From positions 1 to 33,628 of the forward strand of contig JAFGIA010000174.1 in NCBI GenBank assembly GCA_016929795.1: a DNA stretch of 33,628 nt. The letters are read 5' to 3'. This DNA comes from Anaerolineae bacterium (GTDB taxonomy: Bacteria; Chloroflexota; Anaerolineae; JAAYZQ01). The notes under the pieces are model-generated. The model was not told where the DNA came from, made no database searches, and was given only the letters and a program-made list of their open reading frames with translations. Positions within the stretch are counted from its first letter, which is position 1. Each line of letters starts with the position of its first letter. The position numbers and the translations under genes are program-made. Shown in pieces: positions 24,068 to 31,531 of this stretch.

Positions 24068-24559
24068 TCACCCCAGCTCAAACCCCACCTCGTGATAATA
24101 TCCCCCCAACTCCCCAGGCAGCAGCCGGCGCACCGCCTCCACCCGTTTGATCACCCGCCGCATCCAGTGCGTGCTCCCATCCGGCGCGGCCAGCAGCGCC
24201 AGCGCCTCCTCGGCCGTAACCCACCGCGCCTCCGAGTGCTCTGCGCTCACCCTGATTGCCCCCGGTTCCTCCAGTGTGCACGCATACACCACCCCGATTA
24301 GCTCATTCTCCGCCACAGCCTCGCCGCGGTAAAAGTGCGTCGTCCCGACGATAAGGTCGATCCGCACCTCGGCCCCTAGCTCCTCCTGTACCTCCCGCCG
24401 CACCGCCTCCTCAAACCCCTCCCCCTGGTCCACCCGCCCCGTCACGCACTCCCACACCCCTGCTGCAAAATCCTTCTCCGCCGACCTCTTTAGCAGCAGG
24501 TACTCCCCCGCCGGTGACAGGATCACCGCCCCAATCCCCCCATAGAACCGCCCGATCAT
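24068..24559 (-). CDS. NUDIX hydrolase
   Basis: 163 residues from the ATG at 24559, which follows GGGAGGGGGGCGTG; the frame stays open to 24658, but the added N-terminus is low-complexity and has no better site. The Nudix box is complete: G41, E47, R55-E56, E59-E60 and G62 fit Gx5Ex7REUxEExGU. These residues bind the metal that activates water for cleavage of a nucleoside diphosphate-X substrate. The specificity is not evident. It follows the DJ-1-like gene closely and is probably in the same operon. Confidence 0.9.
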   Translation of the reverse strand: MIGRFYGGIGAVILSPAGEYLLLKRSAEKDFAAGVWECVTGRVDQGEGFEEAVRREVQEELGAEVRIDLIVGTTHFYRGEAVAENELIGVVYACTLEEPGAIRVSAEHSEARWVTAEEALALLAAPDGSTHWMRRVIKRVEAVRRLLPGELGGYYHEVGFELG

Positions 24560-24659
24560 CACGCCCCCCCTCCCATTCTCCATGCCGGGCCCCACGAGCT
24601 CGACCGGCCAGCCCGTGGGGCCTGGCTCTTTTGACGCGGCGGCTTGAGCCCCGCACATC

Positions 24660-25241
24660 CTACGGCTTGATCTTGGTTCCCAACACCTCCAGGAACTTGC
24701 TCAGCCACTGCGGGTGTGCCGGCCAGGCCGGTGCCGTCACCAGGTTCCCCTCCACATGCGCCTGGTCCACCGGCACCTGCACATACTCGCCGCCCGCCGT
24801 CGTCACGTCCGGCCCCACCGCCGGATACGCCGTGCACTTCCTGCCGCGCAGCACCCCTGCCGCGCCCAGCACCTGCGGGCCGTGACAGATTGCCGCGATC
24901 GGCTTCTTCTCCTGGTCAAAGTGCCGTACCATGTCCAGCACCCGCTCGTTCAAGCGGATATACTCCGGCGCGCGGCCTCCCGGGATCACCAGCGCGTCGT
25001 ACGCCGCCGGGTCCACCTCGTCGAACGTCGCGTTCAACCGAAAATTGTGCCCCGGCTTCTCACTATACGTCTGATCGCCCTCGAAATCGTGGATCGCCGT
25101 CCGCACCGTTTCCCCCGCCTTCTTCTCCGGCGCCACCGCGTCCACCTGGTGCCCCACCATCGTCAGCGCCTGGAACGGCACCATCACCTCGTAATCCTCC
25201 ACAAAATCCCCCACCAGCATCAAGATCCTTTTCTTCGCCAC
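24660..25241 (-). CDS. DJ-1/PfpI-family protein
   Basis: 193 residues from a GTG start with GGAGAGGAAA just upstream. It has the class I glutamine-amidotransferase-like fold of the DJ-1/PfpI family: an N-terminal strand '[13 protein letters not shown]' with the conserved Glu near position 15-18, and the nucleophile elbow '[14 protein letters not shown]' with C119-H120. Family members act as deglycases, chaperones, hydratases or amidases. Its length fits the plant and bacterial PfpI-like subgroup. Together with the NUDIX gene it suggests a damage-repair or housekeeping pair at the end of the minus-strand operon. Confidence 0.9.
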   Translation of the reverse strand: MAKKRILMLVGDFVEDYEVMVPFQALTMVGHQVDAVAPEKKAGETVRTAIHDFEGDQTYSEKPGHNFRLNATFDEVDPAAYDALVIPGGRAPEYIRLNERVLDMVRHFDQEKKPIAAICHGPQVLGAAGVLRGRKCTAYPAVGPDVTTAGGEYVQVPVDQAHVEGNLVTAPAWPAHPQWLSKFLEVLGTKIKP

Positions 25242-25270
25242 TTTCCTCTCCTTTCTCTACTGATTGATTG

Positions 25271-25312
25271 CTCTCCGTGAATCTCCGTTCACCTCCGTGA
25301 ATCTCCGTGTTC
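25271..25312. repeat. Short direct repeats in the intergenic gap
   Basis: The units CTCCGTGAATCTCCGT occur twice, at about 25272 and 25291, separated by a few bases, in the 88-base gap between the DJ-1 and GlcD genes. Reading the other strand gives ACGGAGATTCACGGAG. Similar short 'GTGAA..CTCCGTG' tracts are, from general recollection, common in intergenic regions of Anaerolineae genomes. Confidence 0.6.
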
Positions 25313-25329
25313 AGCCACTCCTTTCCCCG

Positions 25330-26763
25330 TCACTTGCTGCTCGCAAAAATCTTGCCCGGATTCAAAACCCCCTTCGGATCAAACGCCTCCTTGATCCGCT
25401 TCTGCAGTGCAATCACCGCCGGGTCCATCACCAGCGGCAGGTACGCCACCCGCTTCGACCCCACCCCGTGCTCGCCGCTGATCGTCCCACCCAGATCCGC
25501 CACCGCCCGGTACAGCGCTTCCAGCAGCCTCGGTAACCGCTCGTGCCAGGCATCCATCGCCATTTCCGGCGGCTTGACCGGCGTCGCGTGCAAATTCCCA
25601 TCCCCGGCGTGCCCGTAACATGGGATCAGCACCCCATACTCCTCCGACAGCCGCCCCAGCGCCTCCATCAGGGCCGGGATCTGCCCCAACGGCACCACGA
25701 TATCCTCCAGGCTCTGCACCGGGCTCACCGCTTTGAATGCCTCTGCGACCATCTGCCGCGGGTGCCACATCCGCCGCTCGTCGCTCGCCGAGCTGCCCAC
25801 GAACACGTCCAGCGCCCCGGCATCCAGGCACAGGTCCGCCATCACCTCGAGCTGCGCCTCCACCTGCTCCCGGCTGAACCCGTCCACCTCGATCAGCAGC
25901 AGCGCACCCAGGTCGAGATGCGGCAGCTTTTCGTCCACGAACGCGTACGCCGTCTCGGCTGCCAGCCGGTCCATAAACTCTACCGACGCCGGCACCAGGT
26001 GGCTCCCCGTCATCACCCGCGGCACCGCTGCGATCGCCGTCTCCGCGTCGGGAAAGGGCACCAGCAGCACCGTCCGCGCCCCCGGCAGCGGGATCAGCCG
26101 CAGCGTGATCTTGGTGAAAATTCCTAGCGTCCCTTCCGACCCGACCAGCAGGTGGATCAGGTCGTACCCCGTCACGTCCTTCACCCGCTTGCCGCCCAGC
26201 GTCACGATCTCGCCTGTCGGCAGCACCACCTCCAGCCCGAGCACGTACTGGCCCGTCACCCCATACTTGATCGCCCGCCCGCCCCCCGCATTCTCCGCCA
26301 CGTTGCCGCCGACAAAGCACGACTCGACACTCATCGGATAGCCGGCATAAAACAATCCATACTCGACCACCGCCTCGTTCACGTCATTCGTCACCACCCC
26401 CGGCTCCACCGTCACCGTCATGTTCGCCGGGTCGATCTCGACGATCCGGTTCATCCGCTCGAACGACAGCACCATCCCGCCATGCACCGGCACTGCCCCC
26501 CCCGACAGCCCTGACCCCGCCCCCCGCGGCGTCACCGGGATCACCTCTCGGTTCGCCAGCCGCATAATCTCTGCAATCTCTTCCGCGCTCCCCGGCTTGA
26601 CCACCACGTCGGGCAGGTGCGCATACTCCTCCCCCGCCACCTCGTCGTGCGCATACCCCGCCATCCTCTCCACATCCCCCCAGATCACATTCCCCGCCCC
26701 CACAATCTCCCGTAACGCCTCCACCACCCCCTCATTCACTTCCCCAAACACAAACTCCCCCAT
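25330..26763 (-). CDS. glcD: GlcD-type FAD-linked 2-hydroxyacid dehydrogenase
   Basis: 477 residues; the ATG follows GGGAGGGGGAAGG. The N-terminal PCMH-type FAD-binding domain (about 48-225) has 'PRGAGSGLSGG', 'VTVEPGVVTNDV', 'VGGNVAENAGGGRAIKYG' and 'GSEGTLGIFTKITLRL'. The C-terminal FAD-oxidase domain (about 230-470) has the metal-binding 'GHAGDGNLH' and 'SGEHGVGSKR' motifs. The family oxidises glycolate or D-lactate and passes electrons to a membrane acceptor or ETF. Length and motifs match GlcD/D-lactate dehydrogenase. The downstream Fe-S subunit GlcF is not in the window, so it may act alone or with a partner encoded elsewhere. The LarA-like gene just upstream points to lactate. Confidence 0.93.
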   Translation of the reverse strand: MGEFVFGEVNEGVVEALREIVGAGNVIWGDVERMAGYAHDEVAGEEYAHLPDVVVKPGSAEEIAEIMRLANREVIPVTPRGAGSGLSGGAVPVHGGMVLSFERMNRIVEIDPANMTVTVEPGVVTNDVNEAVVEYGLFYAGYPMSVESCFVGGNVAENAGGGRAIKYGVTGQYVLGLEVVLPTGEIVTLGGKRVKDVTGYDLIHLLVGSEGTLGIFTKITLRLIPLPGARTVLLVPFPDAETAIAAVPRVMTGSHLVPASVEFMDRLAAETAYAFVDEKLPHLDLGALLLIEVDGFSREQVEAQLEVMADLCLDAGALDVFVGSSASDERRMWHPRQMVAEAFKAVSPVQSLEDIVVPLGQIPALMEALGRLSEEYGVLIPCYGHAGDGNLHATPVKPPEMAMDAWHERLPRLLEALYRAVADLGGTISGEHGVGSKRVAYLPLVMDPAVIALQKRIKEAFDPKGVLNPGKIFASSK

Positions 26764-26787
26764 CCTTCCCCCTCCCTACCAAGATCC

Positions 26788-26830
26788 TGTCATTGCGAGG
26801 GCGCAGTCGTTCGCGCCCGAAGCAATCCCC
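26788..26830. repeat. Palindromic 'CATTGCGAGG...GAAGCAATC' intergenic element
   Basis: ATTGC (26792-26796) and GGGCGC (26799-26804) pair with GCGCCC (26813-26818) and GCAAT (26822-26826) around an 8-base loop. The sequence belongs to the widely dispersed TCATTGCGAG/GAAGCAATC palindromic repeats known from many bacterial genomes. It lies between the GlcD and LarA genes, where it could form a hairpin in the transcript. Confidence 0.75.
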
Positions 26831-26835
26831 AATAC

Positions 26836-28128
26836 CTAGTACCCAACATCCGTTACGCGCTCCCTGACCACCGGCACCGTCTGCGGCCCATCGGGCAACA
26901 CCCCAATCGTCGCCCCCGGATTCCGCCGCCGGATCTCCCCCACCGTCGCCTCAATCGACCGGCACGGGATCACCAGCGCCCGCCTCAATTCCTCATCCGA
27001 CAGCCCATCGGCGTACACGTGCACCCGCGCCTTTTGTTGGATCTGCCCCTGTATGTGCGCCTCCCACTGGTCCAGGCAGCGAAAGCCCGGCGCCGTCACC
27101 CGCGCCAGCAGCGCCTCCACCGAGTCCGCCTCCCACAGCAATCGTTTGTACTCCCCGTGGTCCGGGATGCCGTCCCAACACTCCGCCGCCACAATGATGT
27201 CGCCCCCCGGCTTGACGATCAGCGCCGCCGCCGACATCCCCTTCACCGCCTGGTACAGGTTCAAGTCGAGCGGGTAGCCGCTGTTTGACGTGATCACCAC
27301 GTCGAACGGCGCATCCACCGACTGCACTGCCGTCCCCCGCACAAAATCCGCCCCCCGCGCGTGCGCCGCCTCCAGCTCCCCGGCAAACACCCCCGTGATC
27401 TCGCGCTTCTGATTCAGCGTCACATTCAGCAAGAAATCAGGTCTCGTCGCCTTTGCCACCGCCAGCATCTCTTCCCACGCCGGGTTGCCGTATGTCACCG
27501 TCCACGTCGCCTTCGGGTGGCCCAGCATCTCCGGCCCATGATTGTCGAGAATGCTCTCCGCGCCGGCAATCGCCGGCAGCACCGCCTTTGGCCCGCCACT
27601 GAACCCGGCGAAAAAGTGTGGCTCGATGAACCCCGTCAGGATCCGAAAAGACGCCTTCATGTACACCGGGTTCACTCGTACCGGCCTGCCTGCGTGGTTG
27701 CGCGCCACCTCCACCAGGTCCTGATCGTTCCCTCCATCGTGCTGCACCACCAGGTAGCGCCCCACGATCTCCGGGCCCAGCATTCCGTCCAGCTCGGCGC
27801 GCGTCTGCGCTCGGTGCGTCCCCAGCCCATTGATCAGCACCACGTGGTGATCGGCCACCCCCGCCGCCGCGATCTCGGCCAGCAAGGCAGGCAGCACCCT
27901 GTCATTCGGCATCGGCCGCGTCAGATCGCTGAACACGATCGCCACCGTGTCCTCCGGCCACACCATCTGGCGCAGTGGCGGCGTCCCGATCGGTGACCGC
28001 AGCGCGTCGGCGATCGCCTGCCCCTCATCCTCCACCCCTGCCACGAACCGCGGCTCGATCACCGTCACGCCATCGTCCGGCAGCGCGATCCGCAGCCCCT
28101 CCCGCCCATACGCCAGCTCAATCTCCAT
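26836..28128 (-). CDS. larA: LarA-family nickel-dependent lactate (2-hydroxyacid) racemase
   Basis: 430 residues from the ATG at 28128, 6 bases after GAGGAG; an ATG at 28134 would sit directly on the ribosome site. The key LarA residues are present at the same relative spacing as in the Lactiplantibacillus plantarum enzyme (H108, H174, K184, H200): H105 in 'GTHRAQ', H171 in 'EPHFFAGFSGG', K181 in 'GGPKAV' and H197. In that enzyme the Lys carries the nickel pincer nucleotide. The family racemises or epimerises several 2-hydroxyacids, so lactate is a likely but unproven substrate. With GlcD downstream, the pair could convert L- to D-lactate and oxidise it. The cofactor genes larB, larC and larE are not in the window. 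Confidence 0.9.
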   Translation of the reverse strand: MEIELAYGREGLRIALPDDGVTVIEPRFVAGVEDEGQAIADALRSPIGTPPLRQMVWPEDTVAIVFSDLTRPMPNDRVLPALLAEIAAAGVADHHVVLINGLGTHRAQTRAELDGMLGPEIVGRYLVVQHDGGNDQDLVEVARNHAGRPVRVNPVYMKASFRILTGFIEPHFFAGFSGGPKAVLPAIAGAESILDNHGPEMLGHPKATWTVTYGNPAWEEMLAVAKATRPDFLLNVTLNQKREITGVFAGELEAAHARGADFVRGTAVQSVDAPFDVVITSNSGYPLDLNLYQAVKGMSAAALIVKPGGDIIVAAECWDGIPDHGEYKRLLWEADSVEALLARVTAPGFRCLDQWEAHIQGQIQQKARVHVYADGLSDEELRRALVIPCRSIEATVGEIRRRNPGATIGVLPDGPQTVPVVRERVTDVGY

Positions 28129-28198
28129 CACCATCTCCTCTCACGCAATGACCCTGGCCCACCAGGAAGGAAACCACCTCACGTGGCAGACGTTCCCC

Positions 28199-28290
28199 GG
28201 GGCAAAGCACGCCTGCCGGGCGTGACCCGACGGGTTTTCGGTTTGCCCCACCGAAAACCCGTCGGGTCTGCTCACAAGATCCTGCCCCTA
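28199..28290. repeat. Nested palindromic (MITE/REP-like) element
   Basis: A 92-base element in the gap between the kelch and LarA genes. Ends carry a 6-bp inverted repeat (GGGGCA at 28199-28204, TGCCCC at 28283-28288). Inside are CACGCC-TGCCG-GGCGTG (28208-28224) and a perfect 19-bp inverted repeat (28224-28242 with 28250-28268, loop of 7). On the minus strand its edge reads GTAGGGGCA, and the TAG in it is the stop codon of the kelch gene. The long hairpin should also act on the transcript, as a terminator, attenuator or stability element; there is no T-run. Confidence 0.7.
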
Positions 28291-31284
28291 CGGGCCGACC
28301 TTTAGCACGATCGGCAGGTACACATAGTTCAGCGGCGCACGCACGTGCACGGCCAGGCTATCCACCACCACGGCCGTGCCCAGGCAGTTTGTGGCCGTGA
28401 CGGTGATCGTGTACACGCCGGGCACCGCCCAATTGTAAACAGCCGACGTGCCGGTCACCCCGTTGCTCCACACCAGATCGATCGGCAGTGTCGCCGCCGG
28501 CGGCTCGACGCTCACCTGGAAGATGCCGTCCTCACCTGCCAGCAGCTCGGTCGGGCCAGAGAGGGTGACGCCGGTCAGCGCCTGGCACGCCAACACGTCC
28601 ACCATATCGACTGCAACGGCCGTGCCCGCGCAGTTGGTCGCCGTGACGGCGACGGCGTGCACGCCCGGCGTGCCAAAGCTATACACCGTGGACGTGGTCG
28701 TCGCGCCGTTGCTCCACACCACGTCGACAGGCACCGTTGCCGTTGGCGGTGTCACGCCCACCTCGAATGTCCCCGGCTCGTCGAGCGCCAGCACCTCGGG
28801 CCCTGCGATCACCACACCTGTTACCCCGTCACAAGTCACCACGACATCCATCGTATCGACCACCGCTGCCGTGCCCGCGCAGTTTGTGACAGTGACCGCC
28901 ACGCTGTGCACGCCCGGCGTCGCAAAGCTATACACCGTGGACGTGGTCGTCGCCCCGTTGCTCCACACCACGTCGACCGGCATCGTTGCTGTCGGCGGTG
29001 TCATGCCTACCTCGAACATCCCCGGCTCATTGAGCGCCAGCACCTCGGGCCCCGAGATTGTCGCGCTCGTCACCCCATCACACGTCACCAGCACGTCGAA
29101 CGTGTCGGTGACCACCGCGCCGCCGTAACAGTTGGTGGCGGTCACCACCACGCTGTGCCACCCCGGCTCTGCCCAACTGTAGACCGCCGTCGTCCCGGTG
29201 GTGCCGTTGCTCCACGCGATCTCCACCGGCTCTGTCGCATGGCCCGGCTCCACCGTGGCCGTAAACACCCCCGACTCGCCCAGCGGCAGATTAGGCGGCC
29301 CTTCGATCTCTACCCCCGTCACGCCGATGCACGGCAGCTCGCACCCAAACCAATCCTGCAGCACCGTCCCCATCAGCTCGGCGCGGTCCTCCAGGTCCGG
29401 CAGCCACTCGAATGGAAAGCCCAGGTACACCGACTTGAACGCGCCGCCGTCGTAGCGCGTCGCGCTCGGCTCGCCGTTGTCGCTGTACACCAGTGGCTCG
29501 TACGATCCCACCTGCGCATACACCTGGTCGTCCCACGGCCCTTCGCCGGTTCCCGACGGCCAGTACACGGCCCACTGGTCCGGGCGGGCCATCGCGTACG
29601 GCCCCAAGCCGGCAAACAGGGGATCTGCGGCGTTGCCGGCGACACCGAGGAGTTCCACTTCCTGCGTGACGCTGTACACGCCCATATAGCTCCGGATGAA
29701 ATTGCCTCCCGGGTTGGCGAGCTCCTGATCCTCTGCCGACGCGAACAGGCTGCCCCCGGCGGTCAGGTAGGCGATCAGCTCTGTCTGTTCGGCCGGGCCG
29801 ATCGCCTGCGAAAAGTCATAGCCCGTGAACCAGATCACCACGTCGTACGGTGTCATGTCCGCCGCCGTGGGCGTGCCCATGCTCACCGTGTCCCACAGCC
29901 CATAACCCAGGCCCAGGTACTCGAGCGTCGAGGTATAGTAGGGCCGGCCACCGTCGTTCGGTACCTTGCCGTCATCAAAGTCCCAGTCGTCGTCCACCAC
30001 CAGCACGCTGCACTGCGCATAGCACGACATCGGATAATACTCGACCGGCCCCATCGGCGGATCGCAGCTTTCGTTGATCCGCCCGCCAAAGGTCCACATC
30101 CCCGGCAGGCCGTCGTTCGGGTCCGGCGAACAGAGTGGCACGTAGGTACCGGCAAAGTCGGCCCGTGGCGTGGGCAGCTCGGGGAAGGTGTCGCTCCACG
30201 TGCCCGTGGCAATGTCGTACTCCAGCACCTCTGGCGATACGTCGGGCCAGTCGTTGGGCGCCACCACGTACAGCTTGCCCTCCCACGGCGCATTGACCAC
30301 CAGCGTGTCCGACTCAAAGCCATAGCCCCGGCCCTCACCGCCCGCCGCCAGCATCGGCGCCAGCAGCGTCCAGCCCGCCGCCAGGTTGGCCGTGTCCAGC
30401 ACCTCGACCGTATCAACCGGGTCCAGTTCCCCGCCCACATAACTGCCCACGCCGCCAATGGCATAGATCTTGTTCCCCTGCACGGCGCTGTTGAGATAGC
30501 TACGGGGAGTGGACAGCGGCGCCCCCAGGTTCGTCCAGCGAGCGCCCGACGGCAACTTGGGATCGAACGCCCACGTCTCGGCGGAAAAGTAGGGTGAGGT
30601 GCTGCTCTGCCAGCCGCCAAAGACATAGATCACGTCATTCACCACCGCCGTGCCCATGCACGCCACTCTGTAGGCACCGACCATGCCGTTCCAGTTATCC
30701 GCTTCCAGTAGCGCCTCCACGATGTTGCCCTGCGGATAGTAGCGCTGCACCGTGCCAATGTTCACGCCGCCGTGGTCCTTGTCGGTACCGCCGACGATAT
30801 AGATCGCCGGCCCGCGCCCCGTCCCATCGTCCAGGATCAGGTTGGCATTGTAATTCGACACGTCTTCGTAGATGTCGGCGCCCGTGTCCGTGTAGGTCTC
30901 GGTCACCGGGTCGAACATCCAGATATTGGGCGACTCGGTGCCTGGCGAGGTGCGGCCGCCCGGGAAATAGATCTTGTTGGCCCACGCCTCGCCTTCCGGT
31001 CCCGGCACGAATGCACCGTCGTGGCGCGCGTACTGGAACCCGCTCGGGGGAAAAGGCGCCGTTTGCCACACCCCTGCCTCAGCAGGTGTGAGTATCGTGG
31101 CATTGGGCGGGGCAGACACACGGATCGGCGACGCCAATCCATCCCGCGGAGCGGTCAGCGAGTCCGGGTCGACAACCCGGTCGCCCGCCGCGGAATAGTC
31201 CGCCGGCGCCGCCATCGACACAGGCAGCACCAGCAGCACCAGGCTGAGCAAAACAGCGATCGACACCAAGGGATTCTGTTTCAA
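28288..31284 (-). CDS. Secreted kelch / amidotransferase-fold-like / PKD-like repeat protein
   Basis: 998 residues from a TTG at 31284 preceded by GAGGAGGAGGACG. This start gives a compact signal peptide (MKQN, hydrophobic core, cleavage near SMAAPA). Upstream in-frame GTG 31380 and TTG 31350 would add an Arg-rich region with 'SRRRTLK', a weak twin-arginine-like motif. After the signal, a kelch-type propeller (about 45-400; 'IYIVGG', 'IYVFGG', 'IYAIGG') is followed by an alpha/beta segment (about 400-640) resembling the GATase1/ThuA-like fold ('VLVVDDDWD', 'YDVVIWFTG'). Four PKD-like repeats of about 83 residues follow ('W[SN]NG.T.T.VY.[FW]..PG.[HY]'). The protein ends in 'VYLPIVLKVGP', a C-terminal motif also seen inside the two DUF11 proteins. 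Probably a surface-attached protein of unknown ligand. Confidence 0.82.
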   Translation of the reverse strand: MKQNPLVSIAVLLSLVLLVLPVSMAAPADYSAAGDRVVDPDSLTAPRDGLASPIRVSAPPNATILTPAEAGVWQTAPFPPSGFQYARHDGAFVPGPEGEAWANKIYFPGGRTSPGTESPNIWMFDPVTETYTDTGADIYEDVSNYNANLILDDGTGRGPAIYIVGGTDKDHGGVNIGTVQRYYPQGNIVEALLEADNWNGMVGAYRVACMGTAVVNDVIYVFGGWQSSTSPYFSAETWAFDPKLPSGARWTNLGAPLSTPRSYLNSAVQGNKIYAIGGVGSYVGGELDPVDTVEVLDTANLAAGWTLLAPMLAAGGEGRGYGFESDTLVVNAPWEGKLYVVAPNDWPDVSPEVLEYDIATGTWSDTFPELPTPRADFAGTYVPLCSPDPNDGLPGMWTFGGRINESCDPPMGPVEYYPMSCYAQCSVLVVDDDWDFDDGKVPNDGGRPYYTSTLEYLGLGYGLWDTVSMGTPTAADMTPYDVVIWFTGYDFSQAIGPAEQTELIAYLTAGGSLFASAEDQELANPGGNFIRSYMGVYSVTQEVELLGVAGNAADPLFAGLGPYAMARPDQWAVYWPSGTGEGPWDDQVYAQVGSYEPLVYSDNGEPSATRYDGGAFKSVYLGFPFEWLPDLEDRAELMGTVLQDWFGCELPCIGVTGVEIEGPPNLPLGESGVFTATVEPGHATEPVEIAWSNGTTGTTAVYSWAEPGWHSVVVTATNCYGGAVVTDTFDVLVTCDGVTSATISGPEVLALNEPGMFEVGMTPPTATMPVDVVWSNGATTTSTVYSFATPGVHSVAVTVTNCAGTAAVVDTMDVVVTCDGVTGVVIAGPEVLALDEPGTFEVGVTPPTATVPVDVVWSNGATTTSTVYSFGTPGVHAVAVTATNCAGTAVAVDMVDVLACQALTGVTLSGPTELLAGEDGIFQVSVEPPAATLPIDLVWSNGVTGTSAVYNWAVPGVYTITVTATNCLGTAVVVDSLAVHVRAPLNYVYLPIVLKVGP
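28340..29325 (-). repeat. Four tandem PKD-like units of about 249 bp
   Basis: A conserved element (TGCTCCA and flanks) recurs at 28464, 28710, 28959 and 29208, spacings of 246, 249 and 249 bases. The middle two units are nearly identical at the nucleotide level, which suggests recent duplication. Each unit encodes an Ig/PKD-like beta domain with a conserved Cys in 'TNC.G.A' and, in two of them, a 'VTCDGVT' junction. Confidence 0.85.
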
Positions 31285-31411
31285 CGTCCTCCTCCTCGAG
31301 AACAAACTCTGCCGGTCAGGCCGGCGGCCATCATCATCGGCACGGTTCAAACCGGGTCGATCACCTCCCTTCGCCGCCACGATTGGGTCGCTGTATCCTT
31401 GGCCCTAGCTC

Positions 31412-31440
31412 ATTATAAGCGGCTCGCCTCTTCAGGTCAA
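31412..31440 (-). promoter_or_regulatory. Promoter of the kelch gene (minus strand)
   Basis: On the minus strand, TTGACC (31440-31435) and a consensus TATAAT (31417-31412) are 17 bases apart. Transcription would start near 31405, leaving a 120-base leader before the TTG start at 31284. It is divergent from the promoter at 31468. Confidence 0.75.
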
Positions 31441-31467
31441 ATCGCGCCGCCACGTCACGCGCCCACT

Positions 31468-31496
31468 TTGACATCCTGCGCTTTCTCACGCATACT
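31468..31496 (+). promoter_or_regulatory. Promoter of the OYE-family gene
   Basis: A consensus TTGACA at 31468-31473 and CATACT at 31491-31496 are 17 bases apart. Transcription would start near 31503, about 30 bases before the ATG. It lies back to back with the kelch promoter, 27 bases between the two -35 boxes, so one regulator could control both. Confidence 0.65.
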
Positions 31497-31531
31497 CTAC
31501 CCTATCCGATCCTTACCGCCTCGGAGGCACT

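Noticed and set aside
28135..28287. Riboswitch or specific operator upstream of larA
   Set aside because: The structure is explained by a palindromic repeat element with inverted ends; no known riboswitch core or promoter is seen.
28345..30597. 750-residue plus-strand open frame
   Set aside because: It lies fully antisense to the kelch/PKD gene, is His/Arg-rich with no recognisable domain, and arises from high GC codon bias. The minus-strand frame has a signal peptide, repeats and a promoter.
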